This document shows, in pieces, positions 1 to 8,322 of a DNA stretch of 64,000 nt (its first letter is position 1; every line of letters starts with the position of its first letter). This DNA comes from Clostridiales bacterium (GTDB lineage Bacteria; Bacillota; Clostridia; Christensenellales; Pumilibacteraceae). Below the pieces are notes generated by a model, which was given only the letters and a program-made list of their open reading frames with translations, was not told where the DNA came from and did no database searches. The translations under genes and the position numbers were made by a program. The stretch is from contig JAAVHP010000006.1 of assembly GCA_014799665.1 (NCBI GenBank), forward strand, positions 35,600-99,599, given 5' to 3'.

Positions 1-1671
1 AGCAATGCCTGAAAATAAACAACCACCGGCAGGTAAAATGGGAATCATATTATTAGAAACGGAATCAGAAAATGCTACAGACTTATAAATCCGTTTTAAA
101 TCTTCAGCATTCACTAAGCGATGGACAAAAAAGTTATGCAACTGTGAGATAATCGTTTCTGAAATATCCGACGGCCTTTGACTAGCAATAGTCAAAAATA
201 CTCCAAACTTTCTACCTTCTTTAATAATTTCTTCAAACGTTTCTAAACGTGTATTCTTCCACTCCTCACTCTCGCGCGCTGATCCATATGATAAAATATT
301 ATGAGCTTCTTCAATAATTATATGAAGAGACGACTGCAACCGATTGTTTCCACGATGCTTTTTATGACTCTCATATTTATCTCTACATATTATATAAGTC
401 ACTAACTTCTTTAACTCAGCATTCAAATTAAATAATGATATAACAACAAGATGTTCATTAGGACAATCGCGCTTAAACTCAAATATATTTCCTAATTCAG
501 ATATAATTTTATCCATACGGTTAAATAATTGAATGATATTTTGAGCCGCAATCTTCCCTTTATTTAATTCTTGACAATATGTATAATAAACGATTAAAGA
601 AAAAATACGAATATCATCTAGATGACCTATAGAAATAACTTTGTCATCCATATCATCAAATAATTCAGTATAAGTTGTCAAATAATTTAAAGTTCCACGC
701 GTATTACTTATAAATTTCTTATACTCAATACTAATATTGTCATCAAATGATATAATTTCATCTTCAAAACCCAGGCAAGAAAAAATATGAATTATAAACG
801 ATCTAATTTCACCGTAATTCTTCTGACTATTAAAAACAAGCTCACTTAATTTTTCCAGAGTAAAAAAATCAAGCGATTGCTTACATTTTTCATAATTTTT
901 AATACACTCATTTAAAAACGGCTTTTGTGTTTTTTCAGAAGCCTGAAGAACAACTGACCAAAATTCAATATCAGTTAAATATCTTTCATCTAATTGATAT
1001 TTTTCATTTGCAATTGTATTCAACTCATAGTAATGAGCATCGGGAAACGTATTTCTATATTCCCCATTTAGATCAAAAAAGACAAAGGACGAATTGTCTT
1101 TAAACTGCTGATTATTTGAATGCACCTTAAAAAGTTCAGTATATATCTTGGCTAAAGTATTTGACTTCCCACTTCCGGTATTTCCGAATATCCCAATATG
1201 ACTACATATCAATTCTTGCAAATCCAATTTAAACGGATAATTATCATATTCTATTAAAGAACCTAAATTTAATGCAAACTGCGAATGATGATCCAAAATA
1301 TTCTTTTGCAGTTCATCATCTATAATGTAGACAAAGTTGCCTATTAACGGAAGCTCAATTACTCCAAATATAAATTGTTCATTTTCTAAATGACCCAAAA
1401 TAGATACATCTAATGTCCGTGCTATACCGCGTCCTTTTTCTGCATAACCACTTTCTAAAGATGTAGCAGTTATAAATTCTCCATCAACCTTTCCTATTAT
1501 ATTCAAAAAACCTTTCCTAATAATGATAAAACTACCTATGCCAACATTTTTAATAGGTATTCCATCATAATTTAAGTATTCGACATTTTTTTCGCTATAA
1601 ATGCCAACCTTTATTTTATGTCCATAAACTTCTCTTACTTCACCTATTTTCAATATGTCATTCAATATCAT
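1..1671 (-). CDS. HerA-like ATPase of a SIR2-HerA defence module (C-terminus lies off the left edge)
   Basis: An open frame of 557 codons runs off the window edge without a stop. The translation shows a HerA/FtsK-type P-loop: a Walker A motif GNTGSGKS at about residue 158, Walker B IIIEEAH at about residue 446, and the segment ASQRPSDIS followed by LHNFFVHRL that is typical of HerA translocases. About 150 N-terminal residues form a beta-rich HerA-barrel-like region. The ATG at 1671 overlaps the end of the SIR2-like gene by 14 nt, so the two are probably translationally coupled. HerA proteins form hexameric DNA-binding ATPases, and SIR2-HerA pairs are known anti-phage systems in which HerA assembles with the NADase. 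That role here is inferred from family and context. Only the extreme C-terminus is missing. Confidence 0.9.
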   Translation of the reverse strand, partial: MILNDILKIGEVREVYGHKIKVGIYSEKNVEYLNYDGIPIKNVGIGSFIIIRKGFLNIIGKVDGEFITATSLESGYAEKGRGIARTLDVSILGHLENEQFIFGVIELPLIGNFVYIIDDELQKNILDHHSQFALNLGSLIEYDNYPFKLDLQELICSHIGIFGNTGSGKSNTLAKIYTELFKVHSNNQQFKDNSSFVFFDLNGEYRNTFPDAHYYELNTIANEKYQLDERYLTDIEFWSVVLQASEKTQKPFLNECIKNYEKCKQSLDFFTLEKLSELVFNSQKNYGEIRSFIIHIFSCLGFEDEIISFDDNISIEYKKFISNTRGTLNYLTTYTELFDDMDDKVISIGHLDDIRIFSLIVYYTYCQELNKGKIAAQNIIQLFNRMDKIISELGNIFEFKRDCPNEHLVVISLFNLNAELKKLVTYIICRDKYESHKKHRGNNRLQSSLHIIIEEAHNILSYGSARESEEWKNTRLETFEEIIKEGRKFGVFLTIASQRPSDISETIISQLHNFFVHRLVNAEDLKRIYKSVAFSDSVSNNMIPILPAGGCLFSGIA

Positions 1672-2656
1672 TGTCAATCTCCCTGAAAAACTGTGAGACT
1701 TTTTCAATATTTAATTCACCATTATTACGCAATACAACGACATTATGATAGTTGTCAAACTTCTCTTTATATGCGTCTTCATCCCATTTTCTAAATGCAA
1801 ATATAACGACTGTTAAAGTTGGATTAATTAAAGCTCTTTCTACTATTGTTCTAATATGCTCATCATTAAACGAAAATCCGTAAACTAACAATAAAGCATT
1901 TCTTTGTTCAAGCTCATTTCCAAAAATTCTTAATTGATCATAATAGTTAGCATTTAAAACCGTAGTGTTGAATTTTTCCTTATTAGGGTTGATAATCAAA
2001 AACTCTTTTTCATAAGCGCGCATAAACTCATCGTCATTTTGTAAGAACTTTCTGACGCGCTCAATCTTCTGCATATAATTCTCAAAAATAATGTCATCGT
2101 TTGTTTGTGTCCAATTCAATGAACCATGTAGTTTTAGCAAGTTTGCAGTTACTATTTCTGTTGATTTGTGAGCTATTGCGCTCGTCTTTTTTATAACTCT
2201 TCCAAAATTCGTTGTAGAATACAACGGATTAAGCCGTCCTGAAAAACCATCTGAGTATTCTATTGCGTTGCGTTCCAATGATTGTTCAACAAGAATATCA
2301 TAATTTGTGGTAAATATATTAAACATTTTATGTAAAACCGAACTATGCCTTTTCTCTAAAATATTTTTGATCGAATTTAAAAAACTATCACGATATTTCA
2401 TATTAGTATCTAACTCTTTTGGGTCAAGAATCGGCAAAATACTATTATTAAAAAACTCTTTTTCCAATAATGCCTTTTGTTTTATATCTCCACTTTCAAT
2501 CGCATCAGTTAATCGTTCTTCAAAGCCATCTAGAACTCTTAAAAATGGTGCACTAAACCCTGCCCCCAACAAAAAACTTATGTTGTTAGATGACAAACAT
2601 TTGATCAAATACGATTTCACATCTTGCCTTTGTTCATCGATGTTATAAATTCTCAT
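1658..2656 (-). CDS. SIR2-like NADase, partner of the HerA ATPase
   Basis: A 332-residue SIR2-fold protein. It has the NAD-binding motif LLGAGFSAPF near residues 29-38, FTTNYD with the conserved Asn near 118, KLHGS with the catalytic His near 177, and a C-terminal Rossmann segment LLVYGFSFNDEH. Defence SIR2 proteins hydrolyse NAD+ to stop infected cells, and this gene sits directly before a HerA-like ATPase, as in SIR2-HerA systems. I chose the ATG at 2656: AAGGAG directly abuts an earlier in-frame ATG (2662) but lies 6 nt before this one. The DarT-like gene ends 29 nt upstream, so this gene is the fourth of a five-gene operon. Anti-phage activity is inferred. Confidence 0.88.
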   Translation of the reverse strand: MRIYNIDEQRQDVKSYLIKCLSSNNISFLLGAGFSAPFLRVLDGFEERLTDAIESGDIKQKALLEKEFFNNSILPILDPKELDTNMKYRDSFLNSIKNILEKRHSSVLHKMFNIFTTNYDILVEQSLERNAIEYSDGFSGRLNPLYSTTNFGRVIKKTSAIAHKSTEIVTANLLKLHGSLNWTQTNDDIIFENYMQKIERVRKFLQNDDEFMRAYEKEFLIINPNKEKFNTTVLNANYYDQLRIFGNELEQRNALLLVYGFSFNDEHIRTIVERALINPTLTVVIFAFRKWDEDAYKEKFDNYHNVVVLRNNGELNIEKVSQFFREIDNDIE

Positions 2657-2685
2657 TAGCATCTCCTTGATAATTGAATGCAGTA

Positions 2686-3726
2686 CTAAAAAATATCACA
2701 ATCTTTTAAATCAAAATCATAAGAGCACATAATATTATTGTCTAAGAACAAATTCACTTCCAACCATTTAGCATTCTCGTATGTAGGTAAATTGCAAGAT
2801 ATACTACCTATATGCTCATAATCAAGCATAGCAGTCTCATCAGTCTCATAAACTATAACATCTTTAGATTTTACCCATTTCAAATTTAACTTACACGGTA
2901 TCGGTTGCAGATTTTCTTCGCCGTTGCGCATTTTTTGCCTCTGACAAAAATGCGCTCTTTCTCTGTTCTGGTTAAATGTTATTTCTAATTGTCCTTTATA
3001 ATAATTAACAGAATTAACAAAAAGCCCGTTATTTTCAAAAAGATCCTTAGAATTCACTCTTATTTTTTCTTTATATTCGGCATAGGTTTTATTGTTTCTG
3101 GCTTTTAACAGTTTTAACAATGTTCTTCGTTCAACTTCATTTCTACAAATAATATATTTTAAGCTATTCCTAATTGGATAACTTTCGGGATATAAAATTT
3201 CCGCTTGCCGATACTTAACATCCTCATCCCTATTATCCATTCTTCCAACTTCATAAATTTTAGCGAAATTCAGTTTCGAAAAATCATCCGGTCCCGAAAG
3301 CAATCTGGCTGCACTATATCCAGCCTGTGATTTCTCTGAGAACCGAGTATTATTATCTTGTAATATGGTTTGCAAATCAAAAAGTAAAAACACCGGCACC
3401 GGAACATTTGCGTTTATGCTATGGTCAAACCGAAGAGCGGGATGCTTATAGCCTTCATTATTGTATTGTGTGGGGGTAAGCGGTCTGAAGTAAAATCTAA
3501 CATAATTCAACACATCTGGAGAAGTCATATCAATAACTTGGCGACTAGCATTATCGTTTTGCATTAAATTATTTTTTTGACTACTTTTTCTGCTATACAG
3601 AAACCCGCAATCTAGTATTTTAACTATGTTTGTGATATCTGTAAAATGATAGGCAAAGCGCGGCCACCAAGATCTTTCAACACAATATGTTTTAGCGTTG
3701 TAATCAATAATTTCTTGAAATGTCAT
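2686..3726 (-). CDS. darT: DarT-like ADP-ribosyltransferase toxin (DUF4433)
   Basis: A 346-residue protein with the DarT signature set: YHFTDITNI near residue 26 (NAD-binding His), FYFRPLTPTQYNNEG near 78-92, PVFLLFD near 111-117, and RQAEILYP near 173-180 carrying the expected catalytic Glu. DarT enzymes transfer ADP-ribose from NAD+ to DNA bases and act as toxins or anti-phage effectors. The start ATG shares one base with the stop of the macrodomain gene (TGATG) and follows AGGGGG, so translation is coupled to the antitoxin. A GTG at 3729 is the alternative start. The C-terminal third (after about 200) is less recognisable. Which base is modified cannot be told from the sequence. Confidence 0.88.
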   Translation of the reverse strand: MTFQEIIDYNAKTYCVERSWWPRFAYHFTDITNIVKILDCGFLYSRKSSQKNNLMQNDNASRQVIDMTSPDVLNYVRFYFRPLTPTQYNNEGYKHPALRFDHSINANVPVPVFLLFDLQTILQDNNTRFSEKSQAGYSAARLLSGPDDFSKLNFAKIYEVGRMDNRDEDVKYRQAEILYPESYPIRNSLKYIICRNEVERRTLLKLLKARNNKTYAEYKEKIRVNSKDLFENNGLFVNSVNYYKGQLEITFNQNRERAHFCQRQKMRNGEENLQPIPCKLNLKWVKSKDVIVYETDETAMLDYEHIGSISCNLPTYENAKWLEVNLFLDNNIMCSYDFDLKDCDIF

Positions 3727-4583
3727 CACAATTTCCCCCTAATTGTAAATGCTCTTCCTATACCATTGTTTAATTGATATGCAAATTGTGATCCGCTCCC
3801 TTCTAAAATTTTGATTTTTGTTACATACCCAAGATTTAACAACAAGCAAAAAAATAATTCTTCTTTTTGATTTTGAGCAATGAATAAGTTGGATCTACGA
3901 GCACTATCCCAAATATTATAGCATTCATCGTTCGTTAAAACTACATGTTCATCTTTACTATTGTTAAAAACTAAGTCATCTTTAAAAACAGCTGACCATT
4001 TCTCATCATCTATACTTAAACTTATAGGCAACATTGCAGAATTATAAGTTATATCATCTTTTACACCGTCATACGACATATCTTTCGCGTTTTTTCTCAA
4101 CCACTCCAAAGTTGAAATTATCGCTTTATGTTCCGGCAATACTTCAAACGGCTTCACATAAATATAGACATCAATTGGCAAAGGTTTCAAGTACTTTTCC
4201 ATTAAAGCTTTTACTTGATCCCATTCTAATTCTCCATTTCCGCAACCCAATCTTGGAAAGGCAATGGATGATATATTTTTTTCAACATATGTTCGCGTGA
4301 ATTTTATAAGCCCACTTTCTATATATTCTAACTTTGATGGATATCTCCAATTTTGTTTTGTTGGAAACAGTAAAATCCAGTGGTCTGGTTCATATACCAA
4401 CATTAATCTCCCAATAGAAAATTGATGTTTTTCACATATTCTCTTATATGTTTCAAACATATTGGGATATCTCTGTTTAAATTCCAAGGCTAATCCTTTT
4501 CCCATAACGCCAACAGTGTTAACTGTGTTCACAATTACTTGTGCGGGTGAACTAAAAATATCGCCTTCTATATACTTAATCAT
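3726..4583 (-). CDS. darG: DarG-like macrodomain protein, presumed antitoxin
   Basis: The 285-residue protein begins with a macrodomain (about residues 1-150): GDIFSSPAQVIVNTVNT, GVMGKGLALEF and FPRLGCGNGELEW are ADP-ribose-binding and hydrolase loops of the DarG/TARG1 type. DarG removes ADP-ribose from DNA and also restrains DarT. The last 130 residues contain no motif I recognise and may be the DarT-binding part. The ATG at 4583 lies 5 nt after AGGGAG; the upstream GTG at 4589 overlaps that ribosome-binding site. In described DarTG loci the toxin gene usually comes first, whereas here the antitoxin precedes the toxin. Confidence 0.85.
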   Translation of the reverse strand: MIKYIEGDIFSSPAQVIVNTVNTVGVMGKGLALEFKQRYPNMFETYKRICEKHQFSIGRLMLVYEPDHWILLFPTKQNWRYPSKLEYIESGLIKFTRTYVEKNISSIAFPRLGCGNGELEWDQVKALMEKYLKPLPIDVYIYVKPFEVLPEHKAIISTLEWLRKNAKDMSYDGVKDDITYNSAMLPISLSIDDEKWSAVFKDDLVFNNSKDEHVVLTNDECYNIWDSARRSNLFIAQNQKEELFFCLLLNLGYVTKIKILEGSGSQFAYQLNNGIGRAFTIRGKL

Positions 4584-4592
4584 AACCACTCC

Positions 4593-4808
4593 CTAAAGTT
4601 CTATTCTGTCCCCATTTGCAAAGACAAATGCGCATTCTAACATACAATTAGAAACCATTGCAATAGACTTTAAATCATCTAACGAAAATGTCCCACGTTT
4701 TAATTTTTGATTGAATGCTTGCGGAGTCATATTTAGTCTTTTCGCTAATTGGGCTAAAGACATATCATTTTTTACACACAGTATTTTTATCTCTTGCTCT
4801 ATATTCAT
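4593..4808 (-). CDS. XRE-family regulator heading the DarTG-SIR2-HerA operon
   Basis: A 71-residue Cro/CI-type helix-turn-helix protein (MSLAQLAKRLNMTPQAFNQ is the HTH core). It ends 9 nt before the macrodomain gene and is the first gene of the operon. Upstream in-frame ATGs at 4826 and 4814 lie in or against the -10 box of a perfect promoter, so the ATG at 4808, about where transcription should begin, is the likely start. This implies a leaderless mRNA, which fits the lack of any Shine-Dalgarno. It probably autoregulates the operon. Confidence 0.8.
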   Translation of the reverse strand: MNIEQEIKILCVKNDMSLAQLAKRLNMTPQAFNQKLKRGTFSLDDLKSIAMVSNCMLECAFVFANGDRIEL

Positions 4809-4814
4809 ATTCAT

Positions 4815-4843
4815 ATTATAAATCAAAATAATGATGTTGTCAA
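4815..4843 (-). promoter_or_regulatory. Perfect sigma-A promoter of the XRE-darG-darT-SIR2-herA operon
   Basis: On the minus strand TTGACA (4838-4843) and TATAAT (4815-4820) are separated by exactly 17 nt. The -10 box ends 6 nt before the chosen start codon. No separate promoter was seen between the five genes. Confidence 0.85.
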
Positions 4844-5125
4844 TATTTTTATTTATTATTTATTCCTAAAATGCTTTTTCATATGGTATTTTTAGCATAT
4901 CATTTCCAAAATCACAATGAGTTAATTGTAGACACATGGTTATATCACATTTATTTCTTTGCATGAAATACTACTACGACACTTTTGCTATAAAATTAAG
5001 GGTATAAAACTAGGCTTTTAAAATTGTAGTTTTAATAATCTTGATGTGTAAAACAATCTTGTTATTATCATAAAAAACGTTATCGAATATTTCAAAACAG
5101 TCGTTTCTCTATTTGATGTCTATAA
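4844..5125. other. Gene-free AT-rich spacer between two island modules
   Basis: About 280 nt without a convincing reading frame, RNA gene or strong terminator. It holds the region upstream of the XRE promoter and the 3' flank of the small NPNN-repeat gene. A weak stem (TTG..CAA arms near 5035-5075) is too poor to call a terminator. Confidence 0.5.
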
Positions 5126-5311
5126 TTAATCCTCGGTATCATATTCATTACTACTGCTACGCCAATACTCATTGTTGTTTGGATTACACTGATTTGAATG
5201 ATTATCCAAATTATCCCAGTACGCATGATTGTTGGGGTTATGCTGATTTGCATAATCGTCCAACTGTCGTTGCGTGTGCGTGTATCCCGATACTCCACGA
5301 CCTTTACTCAT
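5126..5311 (-). CDS. Small 'NPNN'-repeat protein paired with the HNH nuclease
   Basis: A 61-residue hydrophilic protein with two tandem copies of a D-x(3)-NQ-x-NPNN-x(2)-YW-like unit (DYANQHNPNNHAYW and DNHSNQCNPNNNEYW). GGAGAGAG lies ahead of the ATG. It starts 11 nt after the HNH gene, so the two are co-transcribed. I do not recognise a named family function; small proteins of this look occur beside HNH nucleases. An immunity or nuclease-accessory role is only a guess. Confidence 0.65.
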   Translation of the reverse strand: MSKGRGVSGYTHTQRQLDDYANQHNPNNHAYWDNLDNHSNQCNPNNNEYWRSSSNEYDTED

Positions 5312-5322
5312 ATTCTCTCTCC

Positions 5323-5637
5323 TTAATCCAATTGATAAATGTCATATTCGTCCGATGTTCCACGAACACGTTTTGCTTGGAATCGTTTACCATTTGCAGA
5401 CCAATTTGGAAACGAATCTGCTTTTTCTTGATTGGTTATGCGATTGCAAATAACTATGTTTTCAAGGCAATCCTTTCCGCCCTGCGATATCGGACGGATA
5501 TGATCTATTGTGGGACAACAGCTGCTGTTTGGATTACCGATAGCCGAACGCACCATTCTCCTACCGGCATAGTCATAGACTTCTCTTTGATTTGGGAAAA
5601 CTTTATCCCATAATACTGATAAATTGTGTTTTGACAT
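5323..5637 (-). CDS. HNH endonuclease
   Basis: A 104-residue HNH-type nuclease. The ββα-metal core is TIDHIRPISQGGKD followed by LENIVICNRITNQEKAD, giving the D-H ... N ... N pattern of the family near residues 43-75. A strong AAGGAGGTG precedes the ATG. It has its own promoter and is followed by the NPNN-repeat gene. Possible roles are defence, a mobile-element nuclease, or part of the neighbouring OLD-ATPase module. No intein or intron context is visible. Confidence 0.8.
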   Translation of the reverse strand: MSKHNLSVLWDKVFPNQREVYDYAGRRMVRSAIGNPNSSCCPTIDHIRPISQGGKDCLENIVICNRITNQEKADSFPNWSANGKRFQAKRVRGTSDEYDIYQLD

Positions 5638-5662
5638 TATAACACCTCCTTAATGTAAATAC

Positions 5663-5691
5663 ATTATATCATCACTAATAAGATTTCGTAA
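5663..5691 (-). promoter_or_regulatory. Promoter of the HNH/NPNN pair
   Basis: On the minus strand TTACGA (5686-5691) and TATAAT (5663-5668) are 17 nt apart, about 25 nt upstream of the HNH start. Confidence 0.55.
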
Positions 5692-5712
5692 TGAACATCG
5701 GTTCAAAATGAA

Positions 5713-5738
5713 AAAGCACTCTCAAGCGAGAATGCTTT
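5713..5738 (-). terminator. Intrinsic terminator overlapping the end of the XRE gene
   Basis: An 11-bp stem (AAAGCATTCTC / GAGAGTGCTTT, one G-U pair) with a short loop is followed by a T-run on the minus strand. The stop codon of the XRE gene lies in the loop side, so the stem is built from its last codons. Confidence 0.7.
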
Positions 5739-5940
5739 CCATCGAAACGTTGAACAATTGGGATAAGCCGTAAACATTTTCGAGCGCAGGTGTGCGCTTG
5801 CCGCTAAGCCAATAATATACTAGCCTATCAGATATCTCTAAGTCCGCCGCGATAGACTCTATCGTGTAGTCAGACTCAGAAATCATACGCCTAATGTTCT
5901 TGGCAACCAACTTCTTATTCAGTTTCTTGACTTCATTCAT
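5722..5940 (-). CDS. XRE-family regulator downstream of the OLD-type gene
   Basis: A 72-residue helix-turn-helix protein. The HTH covers about residues 25-65 (YTIESIAADLEISDRLVYYW, then SGKRTPALENVYGLSQLF). The ATG at 5940 follows GGAGGTGA at good spacing, so the longer frame starting at 5988 is rejected. It lies 60 nt after the OLD-type ATPase and ends in its own terminator, so it is probably the last gene of that transcript and its regulator. Confidence 0.8.
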   Translation of the reverse strand: MNEVKKLNKKLVAKNIRRMISESDYTIESIAADLEISDRLVYYWLSGKRTPALENVYGLSQLFNVSMESILA

Positions 5941-5999
5941 AATGTCACCTCCGATAGAATGATGACTCGGCAACTTATGAATGTGCATTTATTATAACA

Positions 6000-7697
6000 C
6001 TAACTATTTACATCGTCAAGTTTAGGAATGCGTAAATCTTTGAACAACTGTTCAAAATTATTTTTGGTTTCATCTTCAAATTTCGTAGCTTTTTTGATTT
6101 TGTTTTTATTAATTTTTCGTTCAACATGCTGAACGCCACTTTTATCTTGCCATATATAATCAAAGAAATACCTTATATTATCATTTTCATGAAAGCAGTC
6201 TTCCAAACTTTTTTGGTTTCTAATGGGCAGCGTAAAGACACAATTTTTATTAGTTTCAAAAATCTTTAAATACTCATTATAGCCATACTTTTTATTTAAC
6301 CATTTTTGTGGTTTGCTCTTATTATCCAAATCCAATAATGCCTTAAATTTTATACCCTGCTGAATACACAAGTATGTCACATCAAGAATTGGAGAACCAT
6401 TACATGGAAGTATTTTATATTCGCTTATATTATATTTTAGCACCTCTGCGAATTTTTCAATACATGCCATATCTGCAACGCCCTCTACCAACAGCACCGT
6501 TTTTTCTAAATTAAATAAGATGTTCGCCGCATTTGTTGCGCCCAATTCCTCTTTTATAGTTTTGCACAAATCATCACCTGAGTCAAACTTGAATATTTCT
6601 GTACCATGCTCAGTCATTACTACATTATACACTTGTCCCCAATCCTCGGGAATCATATAGGGACTATGCGTAGAATAGAAAATGTAAACCCCATCCTTTG
6701 ATAACTTATTTAGTTCCTGTTTGAATTCAACTTGTGCTTGAGGATGTAAAAATGTCGCAGGCTCATCAATAAACAACATATCCCCCGGCTTTAGCAACGC
6801 TTTAACAAATTGATATGTAAGATACCATCTCCGTCCTAAGCTTGTATTAGACAAAGAGACTGTATCCCCATTCTTTTCATGGACATACAGACTAAAATTG
6901 CCGTTATTATAATCAACTGAAAACTTTACGATTTCTGAGTCATCAAAATTCGGCACAATACCGGGTAAGAATTCAGTATTAAGCGCTCTTATTGATTTCT
7001 TTATTTGTTGTTCGGTTAACTTATCTTTTTGTGTAAAGCTTAAATCCAAATTTAGCACTCCACTATTATGTAAAAATGTATCAAATGCCTCAATAATGGG
7101 ATTTCGTGAATTTAAATACTGCTCATTTATGTAATCCCTTCTATACTCTCTATCATTAGAATGGAAGAATAGTAAAGAATTTTCATTATCTAAGAAATAA
7201 CAATTATTAAATACAACATTCCTCATCTTATCGACAATAGACTGAAACTGTTCGTTAATATACTCTTCTCGACTATAATGCGCGTCTATTTTTGCATCAA
7301 ATATAGCTGTCATTTCTTTCTTTATTTTTTCAAACTCATCAAGCAGTATTTGTATTTCTTGATACTCATTTTCTAGTATTTGATTAATTTCAGCTAACTT
7401 ATTGTTTAACTTTTCATTAGCACTATCAAGCTTCTTTTTCGTAATTCCCAAACTACTTGCTACTATCGGGCTAATCTTAATTTTCTCATCAATTGGTATT
7501 CTATAAAAATGGATTTTCCATAACATATGATTTAAAGAATAAGGATGATCATGTTGATTTAATATAATTCTACCATTATTGAAAAGATGGGTGATATAGT
7601 CCTGCATGTGTTTTATTTGATGTTTAATATCGTTTTCAATATTATCAATATGGTATTTTTTCAATTGAAAAATTCGTCCTTTGTTATCTTCCTCCAC
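6000..7697 (-). CDS. OLD-family ATPase/TOPRIM nuclease, C-terminal part (after in-frame amber)
   Basis: A 565-residue frame carrying the C-terminal part of an OLD-type protein. It has a coiled-coil region (about 1-170), an ABC-like signature SLGRRW, Walker B MLFIDEP, an H-loop STHSP, then a TOPRIM domain with VLLVEGVADM and LLDLDNK. It continues, in the same frame and without a gap, the 155-residue Walker A fragment upstream; only one TAG codon separates them. The nominal first codon GTG (7697) directly follows that TAG and has no ribosome-binding site. OLD proteins are ATP-regulated DNA nickases/nucleases used in phage defence. Key residues survive, so the inactivation may be recent, suppressed, or a sequencing error. 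Confidence 0.8.
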   Translation of the reverse strand: MEEDNKGRIFQLKKYHIDNIENDIKHQIKHMQDYITHLFNNGRIILNQHDHPYSLNHMLWKIHFYRIPIDEKIKISPIVASSLGITKKKLDSANEKLNNKLAEINQILENEYQEIQILLDEFEKIKKEMTAIFDAKIDAHYSREEYINEQFQSIVDKMRNVVFNNCYFLDNENSLLFFHSNDREYRRDYINEQYLNSRNPIIEAFDTFLHNSGVLNLDLSFTQKDKLTEQQIKKSIRALNTEFLPGIVPNFDDSEIVKFSVDYNNGNFSLYVHEKNGDTVSLSNTSLGRRWYLTYQFVKALLKPGDMLFIDEPATFLHPQAQVEFKQELNKLSKDGVYIFYSTHSPYMIPEDWGQVYNVVMTEHGTEIFKFDSGDDLCKTIKEELGATNAANILFNLEKTVLLVEGVADMACIEKFAEVLKYNISEYKILPCNGSPILDVTYLCIQQGIKFKALLDLDNKSKPQKWLNKKYGYNEYLKIFETNKNCVFTLPIRNQKSLEDCFHENDNIRYFFDYIWQDKSGVQHVERKINKNKIKKATKFEDETKNNFEQLFKDLRIPKLDDVNS

Positions 7698-8165
7698 CTA
7701 TAAATCCAAGTATTCCCCAAAGTAACTATCAGATGATTCTATTGTTTTCAACGCTTTTAAATATTTTTGGGCTGCAATGCTAAAATCATTCACCACTGAT
7801 TCCAATCTAACCTTAAAACAGCTAGCATCATATTCAATTATTGGAGCTTGTACTGATCGAATTTCCGGATAACTACCGTTAAATTCAACTATTATTTCTT
7901 TTGTCTTTTGCTCAGCCTGAATATGTTCAAAATAATTATCTATTTCGCCATCATCGAGTTCAATATGATATTTAATATCGCATTCAATTTTATCACTTCC
8001 ATAAAATCGATTCCTTGATAAGGCATATTTTATCGCTTCCAAAACATTTGTCTTACCGCTGCCATTCTTGCCTATCAGTGTTACAATCCTATCATTATCT
8101 ATGATGATAGACATCTTTTCCTTGATTGACTTGTATTTTAATATATCAATTTGTGTAAGTTTCAT
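7698..8165 (-). CDS. OLD-family ATPase, N-terminal part ending in an in-frame amber codon
   Basis: A 155-residue frame holding the P-loop half of an OLD/RecF-type ATPase: ILKYKSIKEK at the start and Walker A LIGKNGSGKTN near residues 30-40. The TAG at 7698-7700 cuts the protein before the coiled coil, and the rest follows in the same frame. As annotated this fragment alone lacks Walker B, the signature and the nuclease domain. It is best read as half of a 721-residue gene with a nonsense codon. Confidence 0.75.
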   Translation of the reverse strand: MKLTQIDILKYKSIKEKMSIIIDNDRIVTLIGKNGSGKTNVLEAIKYALSRNRFYGSDKIECDIKYHIELDDGEIDNYFEHIQAEQKTKEIIVEFNGSYPEIRSVQAPIIEYDASCFKVRLESVVNDFSIAAQKYLKALKTIESSDSYFGEYLDL

Positions 8166-8322
8166 ATTCTTTGTATCCTATAAGTTAAGATTATAATAAG
8201 TATATCATTTTAGTTTTCATTTGTAAAGATACTATTGGGAGTTCACCGAATTTTGACGTGTCAATGTGCGAATTATATGTACACTTTTAGTGCAAAAACG
8301 GACAGATAGTCCGTCATTCAAA

